From assembly GCF_004803635.1 (NCBI RefSeq), contig NZ_SSWX01000023.1, forward strand, positions 1-63,421: a stretch of DNA of 63,421 bases. The letters run 5' to 3'. Under the pieces are notes generated by a model that made no database searches, was not told where the DNA came from, and saw only the letters and a list, made by a program, of their open reading frames with translations. Below, piece by piece: positions 10,019 through 19,634 of the stretch. The stretch is from Lampropedia aestuarii (GTDB lineage Bacteria > Pseudomonadota > Gammaproteobacteria > Burkholderiales > Burkholderiaceae_C). Each line of letters starts with the position of its first letter. Positions within the stretch are counted from its first letter, which is position 1. The translations under genes and the position numbers were made by a program.

Positions 10019-11309
10019 AATAACCATTAGCATCACCTTGCTAGTCGTCTTGTTCGCCTTATTGGCAGGTGGCGTATGGGTTGGCCTGACCTTGGCCGGT
10101 GTCGCCTGGTTTGGCATGGAGGTACTGACTGGCCGCCCCGCGGGCGACGCCATGGCCATGACCATTTGGGGCTCGGCCAGTAGCTGGACCCTCACCGCCC
10201 TGCCCTTGTTTGTGTGGATGGGCGAGATTTTGTACCGCACGAATTTGTCCGAGAACATGTTCAAGGGTCTGGCCCCTTGGGTCAATGCCTTGCCAGGCCG
10301 CCTGCTGCACACCAATGTGATTGGCTGCACGATTTTTGCCTCCGTATCCGGCTCCTCAGCCGCTACTTGCGCGACCGTGGGCAAGATGAATATTCCCGAG
10401 ATGCGCAAACGTGGCTACCCCGATGCACAAATCATCGGCTCCCTGGGGGGGCCCTCGACCTTGGGCCTGCTGATCCCGCCCTCGATCATCCTGATCGTGT
10501 ATGGCGTAGCCGCTGAGGTATCCATCTCCAAGCTGTTCATGGCCGGTGTGTTGCCCGGTATTTTGCTGGCTGTTCTGTTTTCTGGCTGGATCATGGGCTG
10601 GGCCTTGCTCAACCCTGGAAAAGTCCCCAAAGCCGAAGATAACCTGAGTTTCAAACAAAAAATCTACGAAACCAGACACTTGATCCCGGTGGTGCTGTTG
10701 ATTGCCAGCGTGATTGCCAGCATTTACACCGGCATTGCGACTGCCACTGAAGCGGCGGCTGTGGGGGTAGTTGGCGCCTTGATTTTGTCAGCATCGCAAG
10801 GCGCATTGACGTGGAAAAGCTTTAGCGAATCTCTGCTGGGGGCCACACGCCTGTACTGCATGATTGCGCTGATCTTGGCTGGTGCGGCATTCATGACTTT
10901 GTCGATGGGCTATATCGGCCTGCCACGCCAATTGGCCACCTACGTCGGTAGTTTGAATCTGTCGCCCGAAATGCTGATCATCGTGCTGGGCATTTTCTAC
11001 ATCCTGATTGGCTGCTTCTTGGATGGTATCTCAACCATTGTGCTGACCATGGCCGTGGTGCTGCCCATCATCAAGGCTGCTGGTATTGACCCATTGTGGT
11101 TTGGTATCTTCCTGGTGATCACCGTCGAGACCGCCCAAATCACACCGCCGGTGGGCTTTAACCTGTTTGTGCTGCAAAGCATGACGGGCAAGGAAATTAC
11201 CTACATCGCCAAGGTCTGCGCACCGTACTTCTTCTTGATGGTCTTTGCCCTGGTCCTGCTTTGGTTCTTCCCTGGCTTTGTGACTTGGCTGCCTGCGAAA
11301 ATGCTGTAA
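10011..11309 (+). CDS. dctM: TRAP transporter large permease subunit, DctM type
   Basis: A polytopic inner-membrane protein of 432 residues with about twelve helices, the sodium-coupled translocation subunit of the TRAP carrier. Family motifs include SSAATCATVGKMNIPEM, GGPSTLGLLIPPSIILIVYG and QITPPVGFNLFVLQ. The ATG lies inside the end of dctQ with eight-base overlap, so the two are coupled. A strong terminator follows, which closes the operon. Confidence 0.94.
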   Translation: MNEITISITLLVVLFALLAGGVWVGLTLAGVAWFGMEVLTGRPAGDAMAMTIWGSASSWTLTALPLFVWMGEILYRTNLSENMFKGLAPWVNALPGRLLHTNVIGCTIFASVSGSSAATCATVGKMNIPEMRKRGYPDAQIIGSLGGPSTLGLLIPPSIILIVYGVAAEVSISKLFMAGVLPGILLAVLFSGWIMGWALLNPGKVPKAEDNLSFKQKIYETRHLIPVVLLIASVIASIYTGIATATEAAAVGVVGALILSASQGALTWKSFSESLLGATRLYCMIALILAGAAFMTLSMGYIGLPRQLATYVGSLNLSPEMLIIVLGIFYILIGCFLDGISTIVLTMAVVLPIIKAAGIDPLWFGIFLVITVETAQITPPVGFNLFVLQSMTGKEITYIAKVCAPYFFLMVFALVLLWFFPGFVTWLPAKML

Positions 11310-11353
11310 GCACCACAACCGATGGCCGTTTGACGCCAACTAACAGCTGACAA

Positions 11354-11398
11354 AGCCACCCCTGCCCGTCATAGACAATGGGCAGGGGTGGCTTTTTT
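11354..11398 (+). terminator. Rho-independent terminator of dctPQM
   Basis: A 14-bp perfect stem (AGCCACCCCTGCCC at 11354-11367 and its complement at 11380-11393) with a 12-base loop runs into a T tract. It lies 45 bases after the dctM stop and also separates the operon from the convergent sigma-54 activator gene. Confidence 0.92.
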
Positions 11399-11453
11399 CA
11401 TGGCTAGCAAATGGCCAGTCGTGGGATAGTCGTCGGCCAAACGTGCAGACGGA

Positions 11454-13520
11454 CTAGCCCGCTGACTTCGTCGGCCGCAAATAACGGTAAATGGTTTGCC
11501 GACTCACGCCCAATTGCCTGGCCACCTGGGAGACATTGCCATTGAATGCCAGCATGGCCGCTGCAATAGCCTGCTGGGTTTGTTGCTTGATAGGTCTGGC
11601 TGGACTGGCGGCAGCACCAAACAGCAGGTCTTCATCGCCGCCCTGAGCTTGAGCCTGCGCCGCCGCATGGTAGCGGCGCTCCACCGGCGACCAATGCGAC
11701 TCGGATTTCTGCAAAGCCATGCGCATGTCGTCGGCCACATGCGGCCAATCAATCACCCGCTCGTCGCCCTGCAGCAGGGCACAGGCAGTTTGTACGGTGT
11801 TGGCCAATTGCCGGATATTGCCTGGCCAGTCATAGCGCTGCATCGCCGCCTCCAAATCCGGGGCCAATTGCGTGCCCTCAGGGGCTTGGTGGCTCGCCAG
11901 CAGACGCTGCCACAAGGCTGGCCAGTCGCTGCGCTCGCGCAATGCAGGCAGCTGCACATTGAATCCATTGATGCGGTAGAACAAGTCGGCGCGAAAACGC
12001 CCTTGTGCCACCGCGTCCTGCAGCCTGCAATGGGTTGCGCTGATCACGGCAAAATCGACTTTGACGCTGTCGCCCCCCAAAGGGCTGACCGTGCGCTCTT
12101 GCAGCACCCGCAGCAAACGCGTTTGCAGGGCCAGTGGCATGTCGCCAATTTCATCGAGGAACAGCGTGCCACCATCGGCCTCACGGATACGCCCCAGACT
12201 GCCTGCGCGCAAAGCACCGGTATACGCACCAGGCGCATAGCCAAACAGCTCCGACTCAATCAATGACTCGGGAATGGCTGCGCAATTGATGGCGACAAAC
12301 GGCTTGTTGCGGCGCGGGCCACTGTCATGGGCTGCGCGGGCCAGCACTTCTTTGCCAGTGCCAGACTCGCCTTGAATCAGCAGCGGCACATTGCTGTGCA
12401 CAATGCGGCGGACTTTGGCCACCACCGCGCGCCATTGCGCATCGCCAGTATCCAACTGGGCCAACGCATCAGCTGGCTGCAATGCAGCCTCAGTCTGTGG
12501 TTTGCTGGCATCGGCCTGCACTGCAGGCGATGGCACAGCCTCGGTGCTCGACCCCGCCACGGTAGCTGGGGTCTCCATACCATCGGCCAGGGACGCGGCA
12601 AATAGCTGCGTGTGCCCACTGTGAACACAGAAAAACAGGCGCTGCCCGCCCGGCAAGCGCAGTGCCGCCACTTCTGCAGGCGCACGGTTGTGCAGATGGA
12701 CTTGCAAGCGGTGTTGCAAACGCTCTTGCAAAATAGTCGATGAAAAATCACTGGATGACAGGCGCAGCATGTGCATGGCAGCCTGGTTGGCGCCTATCAG
12801 GCAGCCGTCATCGCGCATGATCAAGATGCCCTCAGCTGCGCTGCCCAACCCCTCGACTCGCGGGTGCAGGTGGATGCGCGCATGTTGTGGGTATGCGGCT
12901 TTGAGCCAGCTGTTCTCAATCATGCGAGCAGCCATATTGGCCATGCCCAGGCTGTGGCTGTGCGATGCCATGGGCTCACCCGAAATATCAATGACACCGG
13001 CAATCGCGCCTTGTGCAGTAAAGATCGGCGCTGCTGCACAGTGCAGAAAGGCGTTTTGAGCCATAAAATGCTCACCGCCTCGCACCCTGACCGGCATGCG
13101 CTCAAACAGCGCTGTGCCAATCGCATTCGTGCCACGGCTGTTCTCTTTCCAGCAGGCGCCCTGGCTCAAGGCAACGCGCTGCGCCTTATTCAAAAAACCT
13201 CTGTCGCCTTGCGTGTGCAACACCATGCTGTGCGCATCGGCCAGCACCACCATGCTGCGGCTGCCGCGAATCTGGTGGTAGAGAAAATCCATCACGGGTT
13301 TGGCATGCGCGAGCAGCTCGACATTGGAGTCCAGCACATCGCTCAAACGGCTGCCACTCATCGGATCTGGCACATCGCGTGTGTCTTGCGGGTCAACACC
13401 GGCTTGGCTGCTGCGCAGCCACGACTGCGCCAAACGCCCGTCGAGCGCAGCTGCCATCGACTGGCCTTGCTCCAGCCATTGGCGTCTGGCTTGCTGCAAT
13501 TGGGATGTTTCATGCCTCAT
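11454..13520 (-). CDS. Sigma-54-dependent activator, AcoR type
   Basis: An enhancer-binding protein of 688 residues. An N-terminal GAF sensor (about 60-200) with GVIDISGEP is followed by a PAS-like region (about 210-300) and an AAA+ domain with Walker A GESGTGKE and Walker B GGTLFLDEIG. A Fis-type helix-turn-helix closes the protein (NVSQVARQLGVSRQTIYRYL). The sigma-54 contact loop reads GAYTGA instead of GAFTGA, a conservative change. It is divergent from an aldehyde dehydrogenase whose upstream region holds a sigma-54 promoter and an inverted repeat, so that gene is the likely target. In related systems AcoR-type proteins respond to acetoin, acetaldehyde or alcohols. Confidence 0.93.
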   Translation of the reverse strand: MRHETSQLQQARRQWLEQGQSMAAALDGRLAQSWLRSSQAGVDPQDTRDVPDPMSGSRLSDVLDSNVELLAHAKPVMDFLYHQIRGSRSMVVLADAHSMVLHTQGDRGFLNKAQRVALSQGACWKENSRGTNAIGTALFERMPVRVRGGEHFMAQNAFLHCAAAPIFTAQGAIAGVIDISGEPMASHSHSLGMANMAARMIENSWLKAAYPQHARIHLHPRVEGLGSAAEGILIMRDDGCLIGANQAAMHMLRLSSSDFSSTILQERLQHRLQVHLHNRAPAEVAALRLPGGQRLFFCVHSGHTQLFAASLADGMETPATVAGSSTEAVPSPAVQADASKPQTEAALQPADALAQLDTGDAQWRAVVAKVRRIVHSNVPLLIQGESGTGKEVLARAAHDSGPRRNKPFVAINCAAIPESLIESELFGYAPGAYTGALRAGSLGRIREADGGTLFLDEIGDMPLALQTRLLRVLQERTVSPLGGDSVKVDFAVISATHCRLQDAVAQGRFRADLFYRINGFNVQLPALRERSDWPALWQRLLASHQAPEGTQLAPDLEAAMQRYDWPGNIRQLANTVQTACALLQGDERVIDWPHVADDMRMALQKSESHWSPVERRYHAAAQAQAQGGDEDLLFGAAASPARPIKQQTQQAIAAAMLAFNGNVSQVARQLGVSRQTIYRYLRPTKSAG

Positions 13521-13710
13521 ACCTGCCTCCTATGCCAATGCTTGCCCACCCCCATTAACCAAAACCTTGTGATCACCTGAATCGGTTCCGAACAGCAAAT
13601 TCGCCCCTGACACAACACAACGTTTGCTTTACTGAAGTGGTTAGGCATTGCGGCTTAGCCAATTATAGGAATGCACTTCGCAGCGTCTCTGAGCATAAAC
13701 ACTAGGCCCA

Positions 13711-13735
13711 GCAGTGTCACAAAATGGAACACTGC
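13711..13735. promoter_or_regulatory. Candidate upstream activating sequence for the AcoR-type activator
   Basis: GCAGTGT (13711-13717) and ACACTGC (13729-13735) form a perfect 7-bp inverted repeat with 11-base spacing, about 105-130 bases before the -24/-12 promoter. This is the usual enhancer distance. A second small dyad, TGTTG-CA-CAACA, lies at 13738-13749. Confidence 0.55.
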
Positions 13736-13838
13736 ACTGTTGCACAACACCACAGCGATGCTTGAGCTGCTGCCCAATTGCTGCGATGCAGTAATAAAAA
13801 GACCAACAAAAACAAGCCTCTTGGCTTTTTGCATGTGT

Positions 13839-13854
13839 TGGCACAAGAATTGAA
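13839..13854 (+). promoter_or_regulatory. Sigma-54 promoter of the aldehyde dehydrogenase gene
   Basis: TGGCAC-AAGAA-TTGAA matches the sigma-54 consensus TGGCAC-N5-TTGCA with the exact spacing and one central mismatch. It is about 95 bases before the aldehyde dehydrogenase start and divergent from a gene for a sigma-54 activator. Confidence 0.85.
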
Positions 13855-13949
13855 TACCACAGAGTCAGCGCCTGCAACACTGCCCACTTTTTGGAACTCA
13901 GCACAGCAGCGCATTGACCGACCATTCAACCTTATGACAGGAGACCGAC

Positions 13950-15479
13950 ATGGCAGATCCCTTTGAACTCAAACGCTTTAACTTGGATTTGGCTTTCCCA
14001 TTCAAAAACCAGTATGGCAACTACATTGGTGGTCAATGGGTAGCACCTTCTGCAGGACGGTACTTTGACAACCTGTCGCCGATCACTGGCAAGCCGTTCA
14101 CCAAAATTCCCCAATCCGATGCGGAAGACGTCAACCGCGCACTGGATGCTGCCCATGCCGCCCAGGTCAAATGGGGCAAAACCTCAGCCGCAGACCGCTC
14201 TAACTTGCTGCTGAAAATCGCCGACCGCATCGAACAAAACCTGCAAACCCTGGCAGTGGCCGAAACCATCGACAATGGCAAGCCGCTGCGCGAGACCATG
14301 GCCGCTGACCTGCCACTGGCCGTTGACCATTTCCGCTACTTTGCAGGCTGCCTGCGCGCCGAAGAAGGTGCGATTTCTGAGATTGATGAGTACACCGTTG
14401 CCTACCATTTCCAGGAGCCGATTGGTGTGGTGGGCCAAATCATTCCCTGGAACTTCCCATTGCTGATGGCCGCCTGGAAACTCGCACCAGCACTGGCTGC
14501 TGGCTGCTCGGTGGTGATGAAGCCTGCGGAGCAAACCCCAGCATCCATTCTGGTCCTGATGGAAATCATTGGCGACTTGATCCCACCTGGAGTGGTCAAC
14601 ATCGTCAACGGCTTTGGCAAGGAAGCGGGCGAAGCCTTGGCCACCAGCAAACGCATTGCCAAGATTGCCTTCACCGGCTCCACCCCTGTGGGCCAGCGCA
14701 TTTTGCATGCAGCCGCTGACAACCTGATTCCATCGACCGTGGAGCTGGGCGGCAAAAGCCCGAACATTTTCTTTGCCGACGTGATGGACCACGACGATGC
14801 GTTCTTTGACAAGGCACTCGAAGGTTTGGCGATGTTTGCGCTGAACCAGGGCGAGGTCTGTACCTGCCCATCACGCATCTTGGTGCAAGAGTCCATTGCC
14901 GAGGCTTTCATTGAACGTGCCAAATCACGCGTCGAGCAGATGAAACTGGGCCACCCCCTGGACACCAGCACCATGGTGGGCGCGCAGGTCTCGCAACTGC
15001 AAATGGACAAGATCCTGAGCTACATCGACATCGGCAAGAAAGAAGGCGCGCGTGCCTTGATTGGTGGTGAGCGCAACAACCTGGGGCAAGAGCTCAATGG
15101 TGGCTTCTACATCAAGCCGACTATTTTGCAAGGCGACAACAAGATGCGCATCTTCCAGGAAGAAATCTTTGGCCCTGTTGCGGCATTGACCACATTCAAA
15201 GACATGGACGAAGCCATTGCGATAGCGAACGATACCGAATATGGCTTGGGCGCTGGCGTTTGGAGCCGCAACGGCACGATTGCCTACCAAATGGGCCGTG
15301 CGCTGCAAGCTGGCCGCGTCTGGACCAATTGCTACCACGCCTACCCCGCTCACGCGACATTTGGTGGCTACAAAAAATCGGGTATTGGCCGCGAAACCCA
15401 TAAAATGGCTTTGGGCAATTACCAGCAAACCAAGTGCATGCTGGTCAGCTACAACGCCAACAAACTGGGCTTCTTCTAA
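13950..15479 (+). CDS. NAD-dependent aldehyde dehydrogenase, AldB/ExaC type
   Basis: A cytoplasmic aldehyde dehydrogenase of 509 residues that oxidises an aldehyde, probably acetaldehyde or a similar short one, to the acid. It has the NAD-binding motif FTGSTPVG, the catalytic glutamate in [12 protein letters not shown] and the nucleophilic cysteine in [11 protein letters not shown]. The C-terminal [12 protein letters not shown] is also typical. Length and the extra cysteine next to the nucleophile fit the AldB/ExaC/AcoD group found with AcoR-type activators. Control by sigma-54 is indicated by the promoter at 13839 and the divergent activator. Confidence 0.94.
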   Translation: MADPFELKRFNLDLAFPFKNQYGNYIGGQWVAPSAGRYFDNLSPITGKPFTKIPQSDAEDVNRALDAAHAAQVKWGKTSAADRSNLLLKIADRIEQNLQTLAVAETIDNGKPLRETMAADLPLAVDHFRYFAGCLRAEEGAISEIDEYTVAYHFQEPIGVVGQIIPWNFPLLMAAWKLAPALAAGCSVVMKPAEQTPASILVLMEIIGDLIPPGVVNIVNGFGKEAGEALATSKRIAKIAFTGSTPVGQRILHAAADNLIPSTVELGGKSPNIFFADVMDHDDAFFDKALEGLAMFALNQGEVCTCPSRILVQESIAEAFIERAKSRVEQMKLGHPLDTSTMVGAQVSQLQMDKILSYIDIGKKEGARALIGGERNNLGQELNGGFYIKPTILQGDNKMRIFQEEIFGPVAALTTFKDMDEAIAIANDTEYGLGAGVWSRNGTIAYQMGRALQAGRVWTNCYHAYPAHATFGGYKKSGIGRETHKMALGNYQQTKCMLVSYNANKLGFF

Positions 15480-15751
15480 GCCACAAGCATCGGCACAGCG
15501 CGACGCACGCTGTGCCGTGCTGGGCTGGTGGCGTCAGTTGCCTCTTCTTGAGAAGTTCTTCTCACCACCTCCGCGCAGTTGCGCAAGGCACAGGCACAGG
15601 CACAGGCAGCCGCTTGCGCATCTCAACCATACCCGCCCTACTTGCGGGCGACTCAAACCCCAGCGCGTCGATGCAATCGGGCAGATCGCGCTCCAAAGCG
15701 GCCAATGGTGCTTCAAGCCCGTTTGAGACCGCTTGAGGGAGCACAAAGTAC
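15480..15751. other. Non-coding region after the aldehyde dehydrogenase
   Basis: No credible gene. A 9-bp perfect hairpin (GGCACAGCG at 15492-15500, CGCTGTGCC at 15508-15516) follows the aldehyde dehydrogenase stop and may end transcription, though it lacks a T run. A hexamer AGGCAC is repeated three and a half times at 15586-15608. A short leftward reading frame at 15562-15765 matches nothing I recognise. Confidence 0.5.
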
Positions 15752-15785
15752 AAAAAAACAGCCAAACCGCTGCACGGTTTGGCTG
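15752..15785 (-). terminator. Rho-independent terminator after dsbB
   Basis: An 11-bp perfect stem (15759-15769 with 15775-15785) and five-base loop are followed, on the minus strand, by seven T residues. It lies 31 bases past the dsbB stop and closes the sulfate-dsbB transcription unit. Confidence 0.92.
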
Positions 15786-15815
15786 GCAGTATTCACAACG
15801 CCAAGCGGTGAATGA

Positions 15816-16322
15816 TCAGCGCTTGCGCAAGGCCAGAATGCTCAGGCCAATGAAGAAACCGGCAAAGGCGACGAACGACCAGTTGGCAATCGACAAGCCC
15901 AGAAATGACCAATCGACTAAAGAGCACTCCCCCGTACCTTTGAAAAACATGGGGATTTTTTCACGCAATGGGAAATTGCTCTCGAGCACGCCATAAAAAT
16001 CGCGGCCACAGTTGGGAAACTCAGGCGGATCCCATTGCAGCCAACTTTGTTTGGCGGCGACAAAAGCGCCAAGACCTGCAGTCACCCAGGCAATCAGGCC
16101 CCATAGACCGAGCCAGGCTTTATGGCCCCATAGGCTGCCAATCAAGGCAGTCACACCAACCCCAATCAATGCCAGCCGCTGGACAATACACATCGGGCAC
16201 GGATCCAGATCGAGGCTGTGCTGGAGGTAGAACGCAAACGCCAGCAATGCTGCGCTACAGGCCGCAATAATGGCGAGCAAGCGCCGGGGTGAGCCAAAAA
16301 AGAAATGGGTAAGGGATGTCAA
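15816..16322 (-). CDS. dsbB: Disulfide bond formation protein B
   Basis: A four-helix inner-membrane oxidoreductase of 168 residues that reoxidises DsbA and passes electrons to quinone. The first active pair is CPMC in [13 protein letters not shown]; the second periplasmic loop supplies the cysteines in FPNCG and GECSL. The start is TTG, overlapping the cysA stop (TTGA) and preceded by AAGGA at 8 bases; no ATG occurs before the essential CPMC motif. This couples dsbB to the sulfate permease genes, an unusual partner. Confidence 0.92.
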   Translation of the reverse strand: MTSLTHFFFGSPRRLLAIIAACSAALLAFAFYLQHSLDLDPCPMCIVQRLALIGVGVTALIGSLWGHKAWLGLWGLIAWVTAGLGAFVAAKQSWLQWDPPEFPNCGRDFYGVLESNFPLREKIPMFFKGTGECSLVDWSFLGLSIANWSFVAFAGFFIGLSILALRKR

Positions 16323-17437
16323 GTTGTAGTTCCTTCCACGAACACGCGGGCGCGTCGTGGAGTCACCAAAACAGTATCTCCCTCACGCAGGCCCAATTCG
16401 GCAAACCTGTCTGCAGCGATATGCGCTTCAATCAAGGTAGCTGCCACGGTTGTATTGTCCGCCCCTTTAGAGGCGTTTGTTGACAAAAGTTCCAACCTTG
16501 CAACAGGTCCGACGACAATCGCACGGTCAATGCGTGCAATCAGGCCATTGGATTTGCCGTTGTGGCCAATTTCTGCGCCTGGGGTATAGGGCAGCACGTC
16601 CAACTCATGCGGGCGCACATAGGCAAACGCATCGCCGGTTTGGTTCTGGTCATCGGTTTGCAACTCAAAGCCTTGCAGGCTGACACTGCCTTTTTCGGCT
16701 CGGCCCTTGAACAGGTTGACGTCACCCAGAAAGCCGTAGACAAACGGACTGGCAGGGTCATTCCAGACCTGCTGCGGCGAGCCCACCTGCTCAATCCGGC
16801 CTTTGTTCATCACGACCACCCGGTCGGCCACTTCCAGGGCTTCCTCCTGGTCGTGTGTGACAAAGATGCTGGTTACATGCAATTCCTCGTGCAGGCGGCG
16901 CAACCAGCGGCGCAGCTCTTTGCGCACCTTTGCATCCAAAGCACCAAAGGGCTCATCGAGCAGCAAGACCTGCGGCTCGACCGCCAAAGCGCGTGCCAAG
17001 GCAATGCGCTGGCGCTGCCCGCCCGAGAGCTGGGCGGGGAAACGGTCGGCCAACCAGTCGAGTTGCACCAGTTTGAGCAGGCTCATGACCTTCTCTTTGA
17101 TTTGTGCTTTACTGGGGCGTTCGCTGCGCGGTTTGACATTCAGGCCAAAGGCCACGTTGTCAAACACGCTCATGTGGCGAAACAGCGCGTAATGCTGGAA
17201 CACGAAGCCGACCTGGCGATCACGCACATGCACATGCGTGGTGTCATGGCCAGAAAACAGCACCGCGCCACTGTCCGACGATTCCAGGCCCGCAATGATG
17301 CGCAGCAAAGTGGTCTTGCCACAGCCCGAAGGGCCAAGCAGTGCAATCAACTCACCCGAGTTGACGTTCAGGCTGACATCTTTGAGGGCGTGAAAATCAC
17401 CGAAGGACTTACTGATATTTTTGACTTCAATACTCAT
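16319..17437 (-). CDS. cysA: Sulfate/thiosulfate ABC transporter ATP-binding protein
   Basis: The ATPase of the sulfate importer, 372 residues. It has Walker [10 protein letters not shown], the signature [15 protein letters not shown], Walker [12 protein letters not shown] and the switch histidine in [14 protein letters not shown]-like regulatory domain follows from about residue 240. The ATG at 17437 is chosen because GGAG lies 7 bases before it; seven extra residues upstream are unlikely to be translated. It is last of sbp-cysT-cysW-cysA, with dsbB overlapping its stop. Confidence 0.95.
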   Translation of the reverse strand: MSIEVKNISKSFGDFHALKDVSLNVNSGELIALLGPSGCGKTTLLRIIAGLESSDSGAVLFSGHDTTHVHVRDRQVGFVFQHYALFRHMSVFDNVAFGLNVKPRSERPSKAQIKEKVMSLLKLVQLDWLADRFPAQLSGGQRQRIALARALAVEPQVLLLDEPFGALDAKVRKELRRWLRRLHEELHVTSIFVTHDQEEALEVADRVVVMNKGRIEQVGSPQQVWNDPASPFVYGFLGDVNLFKGRAEKGSVSLQGFELQTDDQNQTGDAFAYVRPHELDVLPYTPGAEIGHNGKSNGLIARIDRAIVVGPVARLELLSTNASKGADNTTVAATLIEAHIAADRFAELGLREGDTVLVTPRRARVFVEGTTT

Positions 17438-17454
17438 ACAACAACTCCACTCTC

Positions 17455-18432
17455 TCAATGACGGTTTGTATTGGCTGCAGGCTCGTGCGGATCACGGCTC
17501 CACTCGATGCGACGCAGCTCGTCGCCTACAGAGACATCGGCATCGCGCAGCAAATGAGGATTCTCAGGCGGCAGCTCGGCCGCTTTCTTCAGCTGGGCTT
17601 CATGGCTCCATTCGGCCCAGGTTTTCAATGCCAGCGTCACCAGGGCCAGCAAAGCGAGCAAGGTCGCCACCGAGAAGGCCGCAACCGATTGGTAATCGGT
17701 GTACAGAATCTCGACCTGCAGCGGAATCGTATTGGTTTGGCCGCGGATATGGCCTGAGACCACCGAGACCGCACCGAACTCCCCCATCGCACGGGCATTA
17801 CACAAGATCACGCCATAGATCAAACCCCATTTGACGTTGGGCAGTGTGACGCTCCAGAACGTGCGAAAGCCCGATGCCCCCAGCACAATCGCGGCTTGCT
17901 CCTCGTCATTGCCTTGTGCTTCCATCAAAGGAATCAACTCACGTGCAACGAATGGGAAGGTCACAAAAATGGTCACTAGCACAATGCCTGGAACCGCAAA
18001 AATGATCTTGATGTCGTGCGCTTGCAGCAGCGGGCCCAACCAACCATTGATGCCGTAGAGCAGCACATAGGCCAAACCGACGACGACTGGCGAGATGGAG
18101 AATGGCAAGTCGATCAAGGTGATCAAAAAGGCCTTGCCCTTGAACTCGTACTTGGCAATGCACCAGGCGGCCATCACACCAAACACCACGTTCAATGGCA
18201 CGACAATCGCAGCTGTGATCAAGGTCAGCTTGACAGCCGACCAGGTGTCGTCAGACTGGAACGCGGCAGCAAACCCGCTATAGCCTTGGCGAAACGCCTC
18301 GGCAAACACCGCCACCAGTGGCAGCACCAAAAACAGCAATAAGAAAGCCAGCGCAATGCCTGTCAGGATGCGCCGCACCCACGGCGACTCAGTCGTCGTC
18401 ACGGCTTTGGCTGGACGTGCAGTCTGTGTCAT
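17455..18432 (-). CDS. cysW: Sulfate ABC transporter permease CysW
   Basis: An inner-membrane permease of 325 residues with six or so helices and the EAA loop region ([20 protein letters not shown]), followed by [19 protein letters not shown], typical of CysW. The charged C-terminal tail (about 275-325) is longer than usual. The start overlaps the cysT stop by four bases. It works with CysT, CysA and the periplasmic sulfate-binding protein. Confidence 0.95.
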   Translation of the reverse strand: MTQTARPAKAVTTTESPWVRRILTGIALAFLLLFLVLPLVAVFAEAFRQGYSGFAAAFQSDDTWSAVKLTLITAAIVVPLNVVFGVMAAWCIAKYEFKGKAFLITLIDLPFSISPVVVGLAYVLLYGINGWLGPLLQAHDIKIIFAVPGIVLVTIFVTFPFVARELIPLMEAQGNDEEQAAIVLGASGFRTFWSVTLPNVKWGLIYGVILCNARAMGEFGAVSVVSGHIRGQTNTIPLQVEILYTDYQSVAAFSVATLLALLALVTLALKTWAEWSHEAQLKKAAELPPENPHLLRDADVSVGDELRRIEWSRDPHEPAANTNRH

Positions 18433-19325
18433 TTATTGCTCCCACCGGTTGCACGGCGCTGCCAAGCTTGCAGCCCATTGATGATAAACAGCATGATGAA
18501 CGCAAACAGCAGCATCACCAAGGCCACGGCAGTTGCGCCTGCATAGTCATATTGCTCCAGCTTGCCAATGATGATCAAAGGCGTGATCTCTGAAACCATC
18601 GGAATATTGCCTGCAATAAAAATCACCGAGCCATATTCACCCAGCGCACGTGCAAAGGCCAGCGCAAAACCGGTCAACAAGGCTGGTGTAATGGCTGGAA
18701 AAATCACTTTGTAAAAAATCTGCCAGCGGTTGGCGCCCAGGCTGCTGGCCGCTTCTTCCAGCTCTTTCTCAAAATCTTCCAGCACAGGCTGCACAGTGCG
18801 CACGACAAATGGCAAGCCAATAAAAATCAAGGCAATCGTCACACCAATGGGGGTGAAAGCCACTTTGATGCCGATCATATGGAAATATTGTCCAACCCAC
18901 CCGTTGGGTGCCAGCAAAGCCGTCAATGCAATACCAGCGACTGCCGTTGGCAAGGCAAAAGGCAGGTCAACCAAGGCATCGACCAGTCGCTTGAACGGGA
19001 ACTTGTAGCGCACCAGCACCCAGGCGATCAACATGCCAAACACCAGGTTGACCAAGGCGGCAATGAATGAGGCCCCAATGGTCAGCTTATAGGATGCAAC
19101 CACCCTGGGCGCGCTCACGGCCTCCCAGAATTGCGGCCAACTCAGCTGCAAGGTATTGACAATCAGCGTGGAAACCGGAATCAGGACAATCAAGCTGAGG
19201 TAGAACAGCGTGTAGCCCATGGTCAGGCCAAAGCCAGGAATCACCCGCTTGGGGCGCCCTGCACGCTGGAACTTCTCGCCTGTACTCAGCGGCGAAGCAG
19301 GCTGTGCGTAATTGGGTTGTGACAT
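18429..19325 (-). CDS. cysT: Sulfate ABC transporter permease CysT
   Basis: The second permease (CysT/CysU), 298 residues. It carries the pattern LPFALPTAVAGIALTAL and the EAA loop EEAASSLGANRWQIFYKV, then FARALGEYGSVIFIAGN. The ATG at 19325 is taken as start; a TTG nine bases upstream is possible. No clear ribosome site is visible. It begins the tightly overlapping cysTWA block, which is separated from sbp by 309 bases. Confidence 0.94.
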   Translation of the reverse strand: MSQPNYAQPASPLSTGEKFQRAGRPKRVIPGFGLTMGYTLFYLSLIVLIPVSTLIVNTLQLSWPQFWEAVSAPRVVASYKLTIGASFIAALVNLVFGMLIAWVLVRYKFPFKRLVDALVDLPFALPTAVAGIALTALLAPNGWVGQYFHMIGIKVAFTPIGVTIALIFIGLPFVVRTVQPVLEDFEKELEEAASSLGANRWQIFYKVIFPAITPALLTGFALAFARALGEYGSVIFIAGNIPMVSEITPLIIIGKLEQYDYAGATAVALVMLLFAFIMLFIINGLQAWQRRATGGSNK

Positions 19326-19435
19326 AAGAATCAAGTGCTTTAAAAATCAGAGCCTGTATTGCACCGCCATATTGCCATGGGCAACAGGTGGTGATCGCTG
19401 TCTACACAAGCTCAATGGACAAAGGCGCCTTAGAA

Positions 19436-19469
19436 CCTGTTCATCCACTGCATGGAGTGGGTGAACAGG
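19436..19469. repeat. Stem-loop between sbp and cysT, part of the dispersed repeat family
   Basis: CCTGTTCATCCACT (19436-19449) pairs with AGTGGGTGAACAGG (19456-19469) with one mismatch and a six-base loop. The arm resembles other repeat ends (TTAGAACCTGTTC). The rest of the gap 19326-19634 has no gene. The stem may reduce read-through from sbp into the permease genes. Confidence 0.6.
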
Positions 19470-19634
19470 CGCTTTACGCCTTTGACTTGTGATGGCTCTT
19501 CGACCAGGCGGTCAACGCAGTGCAGGCCCAACTAGCGACGTGTGGCCTTGCGCCTCGCTTGACGGCCGTTGCGCGCTTGAGAGCATCAACATGCAGGGCC
19601 CAGGCAATGGCTGTCAGCCCCGCGGGCTATTCGA

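Noticed and set aside
12200-12260. GAYTGA in the sigma-54 activator as a sign of lost sigma-54 contact
   Set aside because: Tyrosine for phenylalanine is a conservative change in this loop, and a near-consensus sigma-54 promoter lies next to the gene.
15586-15608. Tandem AGGCAC repeat as a regulatory or phase-variable tract
   Set aside because: Only three and a half units, not within a gene or promoter.
15562-15765. Leftward 67-residue frame after the aldehyde dehydrogenase
   Set aside because: It includes a hexamer repeat and begins inside the dsbB terminator; no family match.
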